In this document: in pieces, positions 25,221 to 32,564 of the stretch
Layout: every line of letters starts with the position of its first letter
How positions within the stretch are numbered: position 1 is the first letter of the stretch
Assembly (NCBI GenBank): GCA_017511685.1
Contig: JAFWJE010000021.1
Span: forward strand, 54,889 to 118,888
DNA: 64,000 nt
Source of the DNA: Candidatus Saccharimonadota bacterium
Lineage (GTDB): Bacteria > Patescibacteriota > Saccharimonadia > Saccharimonadales > Saccharimonadaceae
Direction: 5' to 3'
Made by a program: the position numbers and the translations under genes
Notes under the pieces: model-generated
The model's input: the letters and a program-made list of their open reading frames with translations, nothing else
Database searches by the model: none
Told to the model about the DNA's origin: nothing

Positions 25221-26120
25221 ATGGAACTGATTCCAGTTATTAGTTTAGTACTGATTGGCTATTCTTTTCTGTCGGGTATTCTGGCAGTGGTGGGAGCTGG
25301 CAAAGGTAACAAATTTAAAGCGCTAGGATTCTTCTTAGTGATTTCGGTGATTATTGCCTTGACGATTATTTATTGGTGGGAGTATAGTTATTTGTTGTAT
25401 TTAGCGGCAGCAGTAATTGCTCTAGTGGTGTATATTCAGACTTTGAAACACCGTTGGTTTGATATGCGAAACTTAACTATTAAGATTTGGAATTATCTAA
25501 CTTTGGCGGCTGGTGCGGTGGTAGTTTATGTGGTGTTGTTTTATGTCATCGCAAAATACCTGTTCCATATTCAGGCTAGTGCGGAAATTATTGCAATTAA
25601 TATGATAATGATTATCATTGTAGTGATACTTTTACCGATAGTGAACGAGCTGAACACGATGATAAATTCGCGCGTGATGACTGGGCGGGTAGATTTGACA
25701 TACGTAATAAAAAGATTAAACCGGCTAGCAACGCAGGATGCTAATCCAAAGAAACTAGCAGAGTTTTTGGCAAAATATCTACATTTTAAAGTAGTGGGGA
25801 TTATAGTAGATGATAAGTTTTATAGTTCGTCTAAAAAGCTGCGGTTAACTAGCGAGGAGATTACGCAGATTGCGTTGCTTGAAAATAGCGGTAAGGATAT
25901 TTGGCAGAAAATTGAAGGTAAAGCTAAGGAAACTTTAGAAAAGTACGATTTGAAAGCGGTGGCGGAGATGCGGAATGCAAAAGGTCGGCCGTTTGGGCAG
26001 ATTGTAATCGGCAAGCCGCTTGGGAAAGTGGATTTTGAAAAACGAGATTTGAATGAAATCTCGATGATTGTAAATTTGGTAGCATCAATTGTGGATTCTC
26101 AAGAGAGGTTGGAGGTATAG
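25221..26120 (+). CDS. Sensor-like membrane protein with GAF-like domain, paralogue of 14597-15943
   Basis: 299 aa: about five helices in residues 1-160, then a soluble domain similar to the C-terminal domain of the 14.6-kb protein (shared KYLHFKVVGIIVDDKFYSSS, AVAEMRNAKGRPFGQIVIGKPLG). Four N-terminal helices of the longer paralogue are missing. No histidine-kinase, cyclase or HTH motif is visible, so a partner would have to carry any output. Start ATG 25221 is fixed by AAGGAGG at 25211-25217. It is divergent from the fibro-slime adhesin and may take part in its regulation (inference from position). Confidence 0.6.
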   Translation: MELIPVISLVLIGYSFLSGILAVVGAGKGNKFKALGFFLVISVIIALTIIYWWEYSYLLYLAAAVIALVVYIQTLKHRWFDMRNLTIKIWNYLTLAAGAVVVYVVLFYVIAKYLFHIQASAEIIAINMIMIIIVVILLPIVNELNTMINSRVMTGRVDLTYVIKRLNRLATQDANPKKLAEFLAKYLHFKVVGIIVDDKFYSSSKKLRLTSEEITQIALLENSGKDIWQKIEGKAKETLEKYDLKAVAEMRNAKGRPFGQIVIGKPLGKVDFEKRDLNEISMIVNLVASIVDSQERLEV

Positions 26121-26166
26121 CAGTGACGGTGTGTGTTGAAGCCGCTGAGAAAGTTGAGGACTAAAA

Positions 26167-27165
26167 ATGTCAGCCGCGATGCTTAAGCAGACGAGGATGA
26201 CGATACTTTTGTCGATTAACGCAGTGGCGATTTTGGTGGCGGGGATTTTGATTGCGAGTGCGATTGGGTTTTCTGGTGGTGATTTTAGGGTGGTAGATGA
26301 AAAGAGTGATGAGGTGGCGGACGAGGTGACAGATGCGGATCTTTTAGAATCAGTGTCGGAAGTGATAGAAGCGGTGCCGGTGTCAAGAGGCGGTGGCGGC
26401 GCAGCCGGTGCTGGTAGCGCGGTTGGCGGAACGGCCGGTGCGGCTTATGGCGGCAATGGCTCGTCAGGAATGAGTTTTGACACTGGGACTGTTTCAGGAA
26501 GTGAGCTTTGGAACTTGGATGCGATCACGATTTATCAGACGGCAAATATTGATATTTGTATTAATGATAGCTTGCCGGATCCTGCGGAAATGTATTGGCA
26601 GACGAGTAACCCGGCGGTGATAAAAGGTTTTTACAGTGAGGCGCGGGCTAGGTTAGGATTTTCTACGGCGCGGTGTCGGTATCCGGCAATCGTGGGGCCG
26701 GGGACGACGACGATTACGGCTGGTACGTATGATGGTGCTAAGCGCGATACTTTGACGGTGACGGTGATTGCGCCGCCGGTGGACCAGTGGAAGCGCGAAG
26801 TGCTAGACTTAGTGAATGCGGAGCGGGCCAAGTATGGTCTAGCGGCACTGACGTGGGGGTCAACTTGTGAGGCGGGGGCGCAGACGCGGGCGCAAGAAAT
26901 CATAAGTGTTTACGATCATAAGCGGCCAGATGGTTCGTCCTGGGATACGGTGTGTAAGCCGACTAACGGTGGGACGGCTGGTGAAAATTTGGCGGCGGGT
27001 AATACGGCGGTTTCGCCGGCAACGGTGGTGCAGACTTGGATGAACTCGGAGTCGCACCGGGCAAATATTCTGTCGGATAAGTTTACGAAGATGGCGGTGG
27101 GGTTTGTGTTTGAGCCGGGGTCGCAATACAAGACCTACTGGTCACAATTCTTTAGCACGTATTAA
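26167..27165 (+). CDS. Exported CAP (SCP/PR1) domain protein
   Basis: One N-terminal helix (about residues 12-36) anchors or exports it. An Asp/Glu-rich then Gly/Ala-rich linker (35-105) and an Ig-like stretch (about 115-200) precede the CAP domain at about 205-332. The CAP domain keeps DLVNAERAKYGL, YDHKRPDGSSW, AGENLAAG, and MNSESHRANIL, including the two His and Glu residues of the cavity. Bacterial CAP proteins are secreted and mostly of unknown function. Two Cys pairs may form disulfides. The palindrome B1 starts right after its stop codon. Confidence 0.83.
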   Translation: MSAAMLKQTRMTILLSINAVAILVAGILIASAIGFSGGDFRVVDEKSDEVADEVTDADLLESVSEVIEAVPVSRGGGGAAGAGSAVGGTAGAAYGGNGSSGMSFDTGTVSGSELWNLDAITIYQTANIDICINDSLPDPAEMYWQTSNPAVIKGFYSEARARLGFSTARCRYPAIVGPGTTTITAGTYDGAKRDTLTVTVIAPPVDQWKREVLDLVNAERAKYGLAALTWGSTCEAGAQTRAQEIISVYDHKRPDGSSWDTVCKPTNGGTAGENLAAGNTAVSPATVVQTWMNSESHRANILSDKFTKMAVGFVFEPGSQYKTYWSQFFSTY

Positions 27166-27360
27166 GCTAAGTCAAAATCTAAAAAATACTCACACGGATT
27201 TTGCGAGCGGTTTTCTCACGTCAAATCAAAAATCAGTCTGTTAGTCGGCTCTGCGCCGCGGATGGGACGCGTACTCGAGCCGTACCAGACTGATTTTTGA
27301 TTTGGTTCGCAAAATGCTCGCAAAAACCCGCGTTTCGTATTTTTTAGATTTTGATTTAGC
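27166..27360. repeat. Dispersed long palindrome, family B, copy 1
   Basis: 195-bp nested inverted repeat between convergent genes. Outer 24-bp arms (27166-27189 and 27337-27360) pair with one mismatch; inner arms around TCAAATCAAAAATCAGTCTG pair with the right half. The core is shared with 39618-39806 and 53581-53765, whereas the outer arms are unique to this copy. The CapA stop codon lies in the right arm. Confidence 0.85.
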
Positions 27361-28804
27361 TTAAGCGTTTGAGGAAGGTTTGTGATTCGGTGGGGGTCAT
27401 GAGGCGGGTTTGGTAGTTGGAATCATAGACGGTGGGGGTGAGTTTGGTCTGGAGGAGGTGGCCGTTATAGAAATAGTGGGTGAGGACGAGGCTGCGCTCG
27501 GTGCCAGGCCAGTAAGTTTGGTCAAAGAAGAGGTTGCCGAGGCCATAATAAATAGGTACGCCATGATAAAGTTCATAAGTTTGAGGCTGGTGGGCTTGGG
27601 TGCCGACTACTAAATCGGCGCCAGCATCGACGAGTTCTTTGAAAAACTCCTCTTGGCCAGCGATAGGCGCATCGCATTCTGGCATTTCGGCGCCTTCGTC
27701 TGGGTAGCAGTAACATTCGGCAAACTGAATATCGACAATCACGAAATCACTGCTTCTTTTGGCGGCTTCGATGCGAGCCTTAGTGTCGGCGGCATCGTAA
27801 ATATTGGCGCCAGGTTGGTCGCCATCGGCGCCTTCACCGTTGGCCTTGCTGGAAGTGGAATGATTGATACCGAGCCAAGTGATGTTAGTTCCCTTTTCGG
27901 AAATTGTAAGTGGTTCTTTAGCGTTAGCTTCAGTCAGGCCGCCGCCAAAAGTCTGGAGGCCGTTTTCATGATATTTATTAATAGTAGCGGTGTTGTTCTC
28001 TGTACCCCAGTCATTGTTATGGTTGCCAGTGAGTTCTACTATATCGGTGCCGATAGCTTCGATGACGGCATACATCCGTGGGTCGGCGCAGAGGCGCATA
28101 TTGGCACTGTTACTACAATTATCAGCAAAACTGACTTCGTTAGAAATGTGAGTGAGGTCGGCATCCTTTAAGAAATCGGCGATTTTTTCGGAAAAGAAAG
28201 TGGCATCGCCTACTTGATTTAGTTTGTTCTGCATAGCGCGAGTCAGGGCAGTAACGCCGGTCTGGTTGATTTTTAAGATGTGGTTTTTAGTGATTTCAGG
28301 ATAATTGTCAATTTCTGGACTGTCTGCTTCTAAAGTAATTTCTTTGATTAAAGCACCATTATATATATGGTTGTCCGGCAGGGTTTCTGGAATATCTAAA
28401 TAATCTAGGTAGTATTTGCCGTCGATGCTTAGGACTTTTTGTTCTGGGGTAAGGTCTTTGACGGCGACGAGTTGGTAGGTGCTGGCGGCGTCAGCAGAGT
28501 TGTCGGCGGTGCTAGTAGTGTCGGTGGAACTGTCAGCCTCGGCGCTGGCGAGTTTGGCGATGGCGGCGTCGGCAGAAACATCAGAAGTGGCGTCATCAAA
28601 AGTAGTAACAAAAACGTAAGGAACCTTCAAAGTGATAGTTTTTGGTGCGGTGAGATTAGCCACAAGGCCATCGGGTTTGAAAGCATGATAAAGCATGATG
28701 GCGAGGGTGGAGCCAATCAGTGAAAACAAGAAGGCTAGGATAAAAATGCGTAGGCGCGGACCTTTGGAGCGGTCGCGATGACTGGGGCTATAGTTTGGTC
28801 TCAT
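27356..28804 (-). CDS. CapA-family metallophosphatase-like protein
   Basis: PGA_cap/CapA family, calcineurin-like fold, linked in other bacteria to poly-gamma-glutamate capsule production; here the substrate is unknown. One N-terminal helix (about residues 20-42) is followed by a Ser/Thr/Ala/Asp-rich linker. Catalytic-domain motifs are LTGNHNNDWGTENN near 265 and VGTQAHQPQTYEL near 425, with GLGNLFFDQ after it. The usual first DxH motif is not obvious. I start at 28804 (MRPNYSP), 6 nt behind TATACT, not at the earlier codon. 482 aa. No capB/capC neighbours. Confidence 0.78.
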   Translation of the reverse strand: MRPNYSPSHRDRSKGPRLRIFILAFLFSLIGSTLAIMLYHAFKPDGLVANLTAPKTITLKVPYVFVTTFDDATSDVSADAAIAKLASAEADSSTDTTSTADNSADAASTYQLVAVKDLTPEQKVLSIDGKYYLDYLDIPETLPDNHIYNGALIKEITLEADSPEIDNYPEITKNHILKINQTGVTALTRAMQNKLNQVGDATFFSEKIADFLKDADLTHISNEVSFADNCSNSANMRLCADPRMYAVIEAIGTDIVELTGNHNNDWGTENNTATINKYHENGLQTFGGGLTEANAKEPLTISEKGTNITWLGINHSTSSKANGEGADGDQPGANIYDAADTKARIEAAKRSSDFVIVDIQFAECYCYPDEGAEMPECDAPIAGQEEFFKELVDAGADLVVGTQAHQPQTYELYHGVPIYYGLGNLFFDQTYWPGTERSLVLTHYFYNGHLLQTKLTPTVYDSNYQTRLMTPTESQTFLKRLS

Positions 28805-28841
28805 AGTTTTAGTATAGCACAAATTGTGGTATAATAAACTT

Positions 28842-30839
28842 ATGTTTAAATTTTTTGCACGATTTTTTAGATGGCTGTTTGGGCCTAAAAAACCGTTGCT
28901 TGAATACGACGAAAAAATCGTGTCGCCGGATGGGCGGATAGAATGCAGAGTGCGGCTTTTGAACGGGCAGATTATTTATGCTGTTAAAAAAGATAATAAA
29001 ATCGTCTTAAAAGATTCAAAATTATTGGTAGAGTTGCGCGGTGACGCTCCGCTAGGTATGGGGTTGATGCTGGTGCGGGCGGTGCAGAAAAATTTTGACG
29101 AAACGTGGGAGACGGTGTGTGGCGAGACGCAGTTTATTAGAAACCATTACAACGAGACGGCGTTTTATCTTTCGGAATCTGGTGGCAAAAAGAGGTTGTT
29201 TACACTGCGTTTTAGAGTGTTTGATGAAGGTGTGGCGTTTCGGTATGAGATACCGCCGCAGCCGGAGTTTCAGAAATTAGTGGTAGAAAATGAGGCGACG
29301 GAATTTAACGTGGATGGTAATAGTTATGCGTGGTATATTCCGGCATATCAGCCGGATCGCTATGAATATAATTATACGCGGGCGTCGGTCTACGAATTGT
29401 CGGGTTCGGTACATACGCCGCTGACGATCGAAACGCCAACGGGATTTTTCATTTCCGTGCATGAGGCGGCGCTGTATAATTATGGTTCAATGACTTTGAA
29501 ACTGGATGCGGACGGAGCGCTAGTGTCGGATATTACGCCACTTTCGGACGGGGCGCGGGCGTATGTGGAGTTGCCGTTTAATACGCCGTGGCGGATGATA
29601 ATGATAGCGGACACGCCGCTAGAGCTGACGGTCAATCACATGATGTTGAATTTGAATGAGCCGCCTCTAAAGACGCAAGATTTTTCGTGGGTAAAGCCAC
29701 TGAAATTTATGGGGATTTGGTGGGCGATGTATGTGGGTGAGTGGACTTGGGCGGAAGGGCCGCGACATGGCGCGACGACTGAACATGCGAAAGAGTACGT
29801 TGATGCGTGTGTGCGGCTGGGTGTGCCGGGGCTGTTGATTGAAGGCTGGAATAATGGTTGGAACGGCGATTGGTTGGCGAATGGGCCGACGAATGATTTT
29901 GTGCATCCGGCGGAAGATTTTGATTTGAAAGCTGTGGCGGAATATGCGCGGGAAAAGGGTGTGGAATTGGTCGGACATCATGAGACGGTGGGCTACGTCG
30001 ATAATTATGAAAAACAGTTGGAGGAAGCGTATCGGGTCTATGCGGACAACGGGATTCATTATGTGAAGCCGGGATATGCGGGGGCGTACATGACGATTCA
30101 GGGTCGGCGAGAGTTCCATCATTCGCAGGCGGGGGTGCGGCATTATCAGAAAGCGTTGGAGCTGGCGGCGAAGTATCAGATTTGTCTGGATGTACATGAG
30201 CCGATTAAAGGCACAGGCATTGAGCGGACGTGGCCGAATTTGCTGACGCGCGAGGGGGCGCGTGGGCAGGAATATGAGGGTGGGGCGTTGTTCCCTTCGC
30301 ACGCGACAATTTTGCCGTTTACGCGGCTTTTGTCCGGCGGAATGGATTATACATCGGGGATTTTTGACGTGTCTAATAATGTAAAGCGGATGGCGACGAC
30401 GCTGGCGCGGCAAGTGGCATATTATGTGACGATTTATTCCGGAATGCAGATGGCGGCGGATAGACCAAAGTTCTATGAGGAGTTACACCCGGACTTATTC
30501 AAGTTTGTGCGGGATGTGCCGGTGTCGTGGGGCTTTACCTTGCCGCTGCTTGGGCAAATCGGGCAGTTTTATGTAGTGGCGCGGCGGGATAGAGCGTCAT
30601 CTGATTGGTATATTGGTGGGGTGACGAATGAGGAAGCGCGGCGGGTGCGAGTGGGGTTTGACTTTTTGGAAGAGGGTGCGATGTATGAAGCGGAGATTTA
30701 TCGGGATGGCGATGATGCGCATTACCGCGAGAACCAGCTAGCCTTAGTGGTTGAAAATCGGAGGGTGTCAAAGGCGGATTATCTAGATGTGTGGATGGCG
30801 CCGGGGGGTGGGTTTGCGGTACGGTTACATAAATTGTAG
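28842..30839 (+). CDS. Glycoside hydrolase family 97, SusB-like alpha-glucosidase
   Basis: Likely hydrolyses terminal alpha-glucosides. The N-terminal beta-sandwich (to about 270) is followed by the catalytic barrel with WWAMYVGEWTWAEGPRHG, GLLIEGWNNGW, HHETVGYVDNYEKQ, YVKPGYAGAY, CLDVHEPIKGTGIERTWPN and TREGARGQEYEG. The GYAG and HEP...TREGARG...E pattern matches the inverting (SusB-type) branch, which uses Glu residues, not the retaining branch with Asp. The N-terminus (FKFFARFFRWLFG) is an amphipathic aromatic/basic helix, not a clear signal peptide. Start 28842 is 6 nt after TATAAT. 665 aa. GH97 is best known from Bacteroidota, so transfer is plausible. Confidence 0.87.
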   Translation: MFKFFARFFRWLFGPKKPLLEYDEKIVSPDGRIECRVRLLNGQIIYAVKKDNKIVLKDSKLLVELRGDAPLGMGLMLVRAVQKNFDETWETVCGETQFIRNHYNETAFYLSESGGKKRLFTLRFRVFDEGVAFRYEIPPQPEFQKLVVENEATEFNVDGNSYAWYIPAYQPDRYEYNYTRASVYELSGSVHTPLTIETPTGFFISVHEAALYNYGSMTLKLDADGALVSDITPLSDGARAYVELPFNTPWRMIMIADTPLELTVNHMMLNLNEPPLKTQDFSWVKPLKFMGIWWAMYVGEWTWAEGPRHGATTEHAKEYVDACVRLGVPGLLIEGWNNGWNGDWLANGPTNDFVHPAEDFDLKAVAEYAREKGVELVGHHETVGYVDNYEKQLEEAYRVYADNGIHYVKPGYAGAYMTIQGRREFHHSQAGVRHYQKALELAAKYQICLDVHEPIKGTGIERTWPNLLTREGARGQEYEGGALFPSHATILPFTRLLSGGMDYTSGIFDVSNNVKRMATTLARQVAYYVTIYSGMQMAADRPKFYEELHPDLFKFVRDVPVSWGFTLPLLGQIGQFYVVARRDRASSDWYIGGVTNEEARRVRVGFDFLEEGAMYEAEIYRDGDDAHYRENQLALVVENRRVSKADYLDVWMAPGGGFAVRLHKL

Positions 30840-30856
30840 TTTACATTTTCAATACG

Positions 30857-30879
30857 TTTATGTATAATATAAGCATAAA
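30857..30879 (+). promoter_or_regulatory. Shared 23-bp inverted motif over the -10 box (copy 3)
   Basis: TTTATG (30857-30862) and CATAAA (30874-30879) flank TATAAT (30863-30868) with the same 11-bp internal distance as copies 1 and 2; AAGCATAA is shared by all three. Confidence 0.55.
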
Positions 30880-31409
30880 TGGGAAGTGTTATACATAGAT
30901 CTCGTTTTTCTAAGGAGGTAAAATTAAAACTCGGGATTTTTGCGGCGTATTTTGTGGCCGCGCTGGTGTTTTTCTATTTTGGATTTCAGCCGGCGACGCG
31001 GCCTGAGGATGTTTATGCCGAGGAGGCTAGTCAAGCTAGTGCTACATTGTCACTTGATAATACTGCTGAGTCACTTCCGGTCAAAACTATTAAAAAACAA
31101 GGCAAAGAATTGGAAGTTCCAGAGCAAATTGTGGGGGCTTATTCTACTCACGAAAATAAAACCTTACTAATTGGTCATTCTTCTACTGCTTTTTCTAACC
31201 TTAAGGATTTACAGCTGGGCGATAAAGTAACCTATAACGGAAAAGAATATACCATAACCGATATTGTAGAAAAGCAGAAGCAAGATATTTCCATGAAAGA
31301 GATTTTGAAAGCCGAGGAGATTGACACGCTAGTTTTGATGACTTGCGCTGGTGAGCCGGTGAATGGCACCAATGATTACACCCATAGGCTAATTGTAACG
31401 GCTAATTAG
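30879..31409 (+). CDS. Sortase (first of a convergent pair)
   Basis: Membrane-anchored transpeptidase that joins sorting-signal proteins to the cell wall. One helix at about residues 18-36 anchors it. The catalytic triad is visible: His in LLIGHSSTAF, Cys in LVLMTCAGE, Arg in THRLIV. At 176 aa it is compact. TATAAT ends 10 nt before the ATG, so the transcript has almost no leader; an internal AAGGAGG at about 30914 has no good start after it. The stop overlaps that of the second sortase by 4 bp. Likely substrates here are the MPDTG and VPDTG proteins. Confidence 0.88.
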   Translation: MGSVIHRSRFSKEVKLKLGIFAAYFVAALVFFYFGFQPATRPEDVYAEEASQASATLSLDNTAESLPVKTIKKQGKELEVPEQIVGAYSTHENKTLLIGHSSTAFSNLKDLQLGDKVTYNGKEYTITDIVEKQKQDISMKEILKAEEIDTLVLMTCAGEPVNGTNDYTHRLIVTAN

Positions 31410-32149
31410 CGCGTCGCGAAAACTAGAGTGCGGTGAGAGTAGGTGTTGATGCTGGCGCTGTAAGAGCCGGCGCAAGTCATAAGGACAAGATTGTTATCGT
31501 CGCGATAGATGAGCTGACCCATAGTGTAGTTGCCAACAAGGCGGCGGTCGGAGGAGACGGGGAGATTACGTTCAACAGAGGTGATGGTGTAAGTCTCGCC
31601 GTTTAGGTAGAGTTTTTGGCCGGCGGCGGTGGCGGAGAGATTGGCGAAAATGCCGAAAACGTGTCCCATGATGAGGGAGCCGTACTTAGAAGCGCCACTT
31701 GATGGGACGGTAGGAGTGTTATTCTGGAGGTTAGAAGCAGCTACTGAGGTATAGATGCCAACGCTAGGGATGTAGAGACCAGTAGTAGGGATGTTGGCGG
31801 ATGAGGTGGTGTCAGGAACGGTGATGGATTGAGCAGTGGTGTAAGTGGTTTTAGCGGTGGTGGCAAGGGCCGTAGTTTCGGCTTTTTCAGGGGCGGATTT
31901 AGTGGATTTGGTGGTGGCTTCGGTAGCCTCGGTAGTCTCAGTAGCTGGGGTGGTAGCTTTGGCCTGTTTGATTGGTAAAAAGATGTGACCGGCGTTAAAA
32001 CCGATGGCAAACGCCAAGATAGCAACAATAATTGGGCGGATGGCAACAGAATTACCAACGGCGGTTTTGGCGGCGGCGTAAGCGTTTTGGCAAGATTTTT
32101 CAGCGGAATTATACGCCTTATCAAAACTGGATTTATTGACCTTTTTCAC
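31406..32149 (-). CDS. Sortase (second of a convergent pair)
   Basis: 247 aa, longer than its neighbour because a Thr/Ala/Glu/Lys-rich linker (about residues 65-120) separates the membrane helix (about 37-57) from the catalytic domain. Catalytic His in SLIMGHVFGIF, Cys in LVLMTCAGS, Arg in YSHRTLVF. GLYIPSVGIYTSVAA before the domain resembles sortase N-terminal beta strands. The start is GTG at 32147-32149 with AGGAG 9 nt upstream. Its promoter TTGACT-17-TATAAT reads from about 32205. Two diverged sortases suggest separate substrates or a pilin-type and housekeeping division (inference). Confidence 0.87.
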   Translation of the reverse strand: MKKVNKSSFDKAYNSAEKSCQNAYAAAKTAVGNSVAIRPIIVAILAFAIGFNAGHIFLPIKQAKATTPATETTEATEATTKSTKSAPEKAETTALATTAKTTYTTAQSITVPDTTSSANIPTTGLYIPSVGIYTSVAASNLQNNTPTVPSSGASKYGSLIMGHVFGIFANLSATAAGQKLYLNGETYTITSVERNLPVSSDRRLVGNYTMGQLIYRDDNNLVLMTCAGSYSASINTYSHRTLVFATR

Positions 32150-32241
32150 CTCTATAACTCCTAATGGTTATAATAACTATATTATATCACAGATTTGTCA
32201 AAAAGTCAATATGTTTATGGTTATTTTGCGGTATAAAAAAA

Positions 32242-32284
32242 TGGGGGCTTGGCTCCTCTGCACTCCGGCAGCGGGTCGCCCCCA
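32242..32284 (-). terminator. GC-rich hairpin with T7 on the minus strand
   Basis: TGGGGGC / GCCCCCA arms (32242-32248 and 32278-32284) with an internal CTGC/GCAG hairpin. Read on the minus strand it is followed by TTTTTTT, a strong terminator for something transcribed from the right; the only candidate there is the open frame at 32305-32548. It begins with the ATGGGGGCTTGGCTC head related to the A and B palindromes. Confidence 0.6.
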
Positions 32285-32304
32285 GTACTTTTATTTTATC
32301 AAAA

Positions 32305-32548
32305 TTATTTTATGACGTCAAGTGTTTTTCCAGATTTTTCAATTAGTATCATGCGCCTAATTCGTCGGAATAGTTTAAATTGTTTTAACGCTTCGGCTCT
32401 TGCTTTGCTATAGTGTTTATACTGCAAGTATACAGAATTCCAAAGCGTAAGAGGAACATTTTTGGATTTTGTGGTGTTGTAAAAAGTACAACGCGATTTT
32501 GGTAGAAAATGCTTGCGTTTTATAGAATGCTTATGTATAATGGGTGTA
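32305..32548 (-). pseudogene. Possible remnant of a basic protein, no start codon
   Basis: A stop-free minus-strand frame of about 80 codons ends at TAA (32305-32307) just before a terminator on the same strand. The translation is basic and helical (for example HYSKARAEALKQFKLFRRI, then a hydrophobic/charged end TLDVIK). No ATG, GTG or TTG with a ribosome site opens it, and its upstream end collides with the FISUMP gene promoter. It may be the tail of a gene whose front was lost. I do not recognise the family; it could also be chance. Confidence 0.25.
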
Positions 32549-32564
32549 AATAGGAGGTTAAAAA

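Noticed and set aside
29667..30413. 248-codon minus-strand frame across the GH97 gene
   Set aside because: Arg/Ile/His-rich shadow typical of the complement of a G-rich gene; no start signals.
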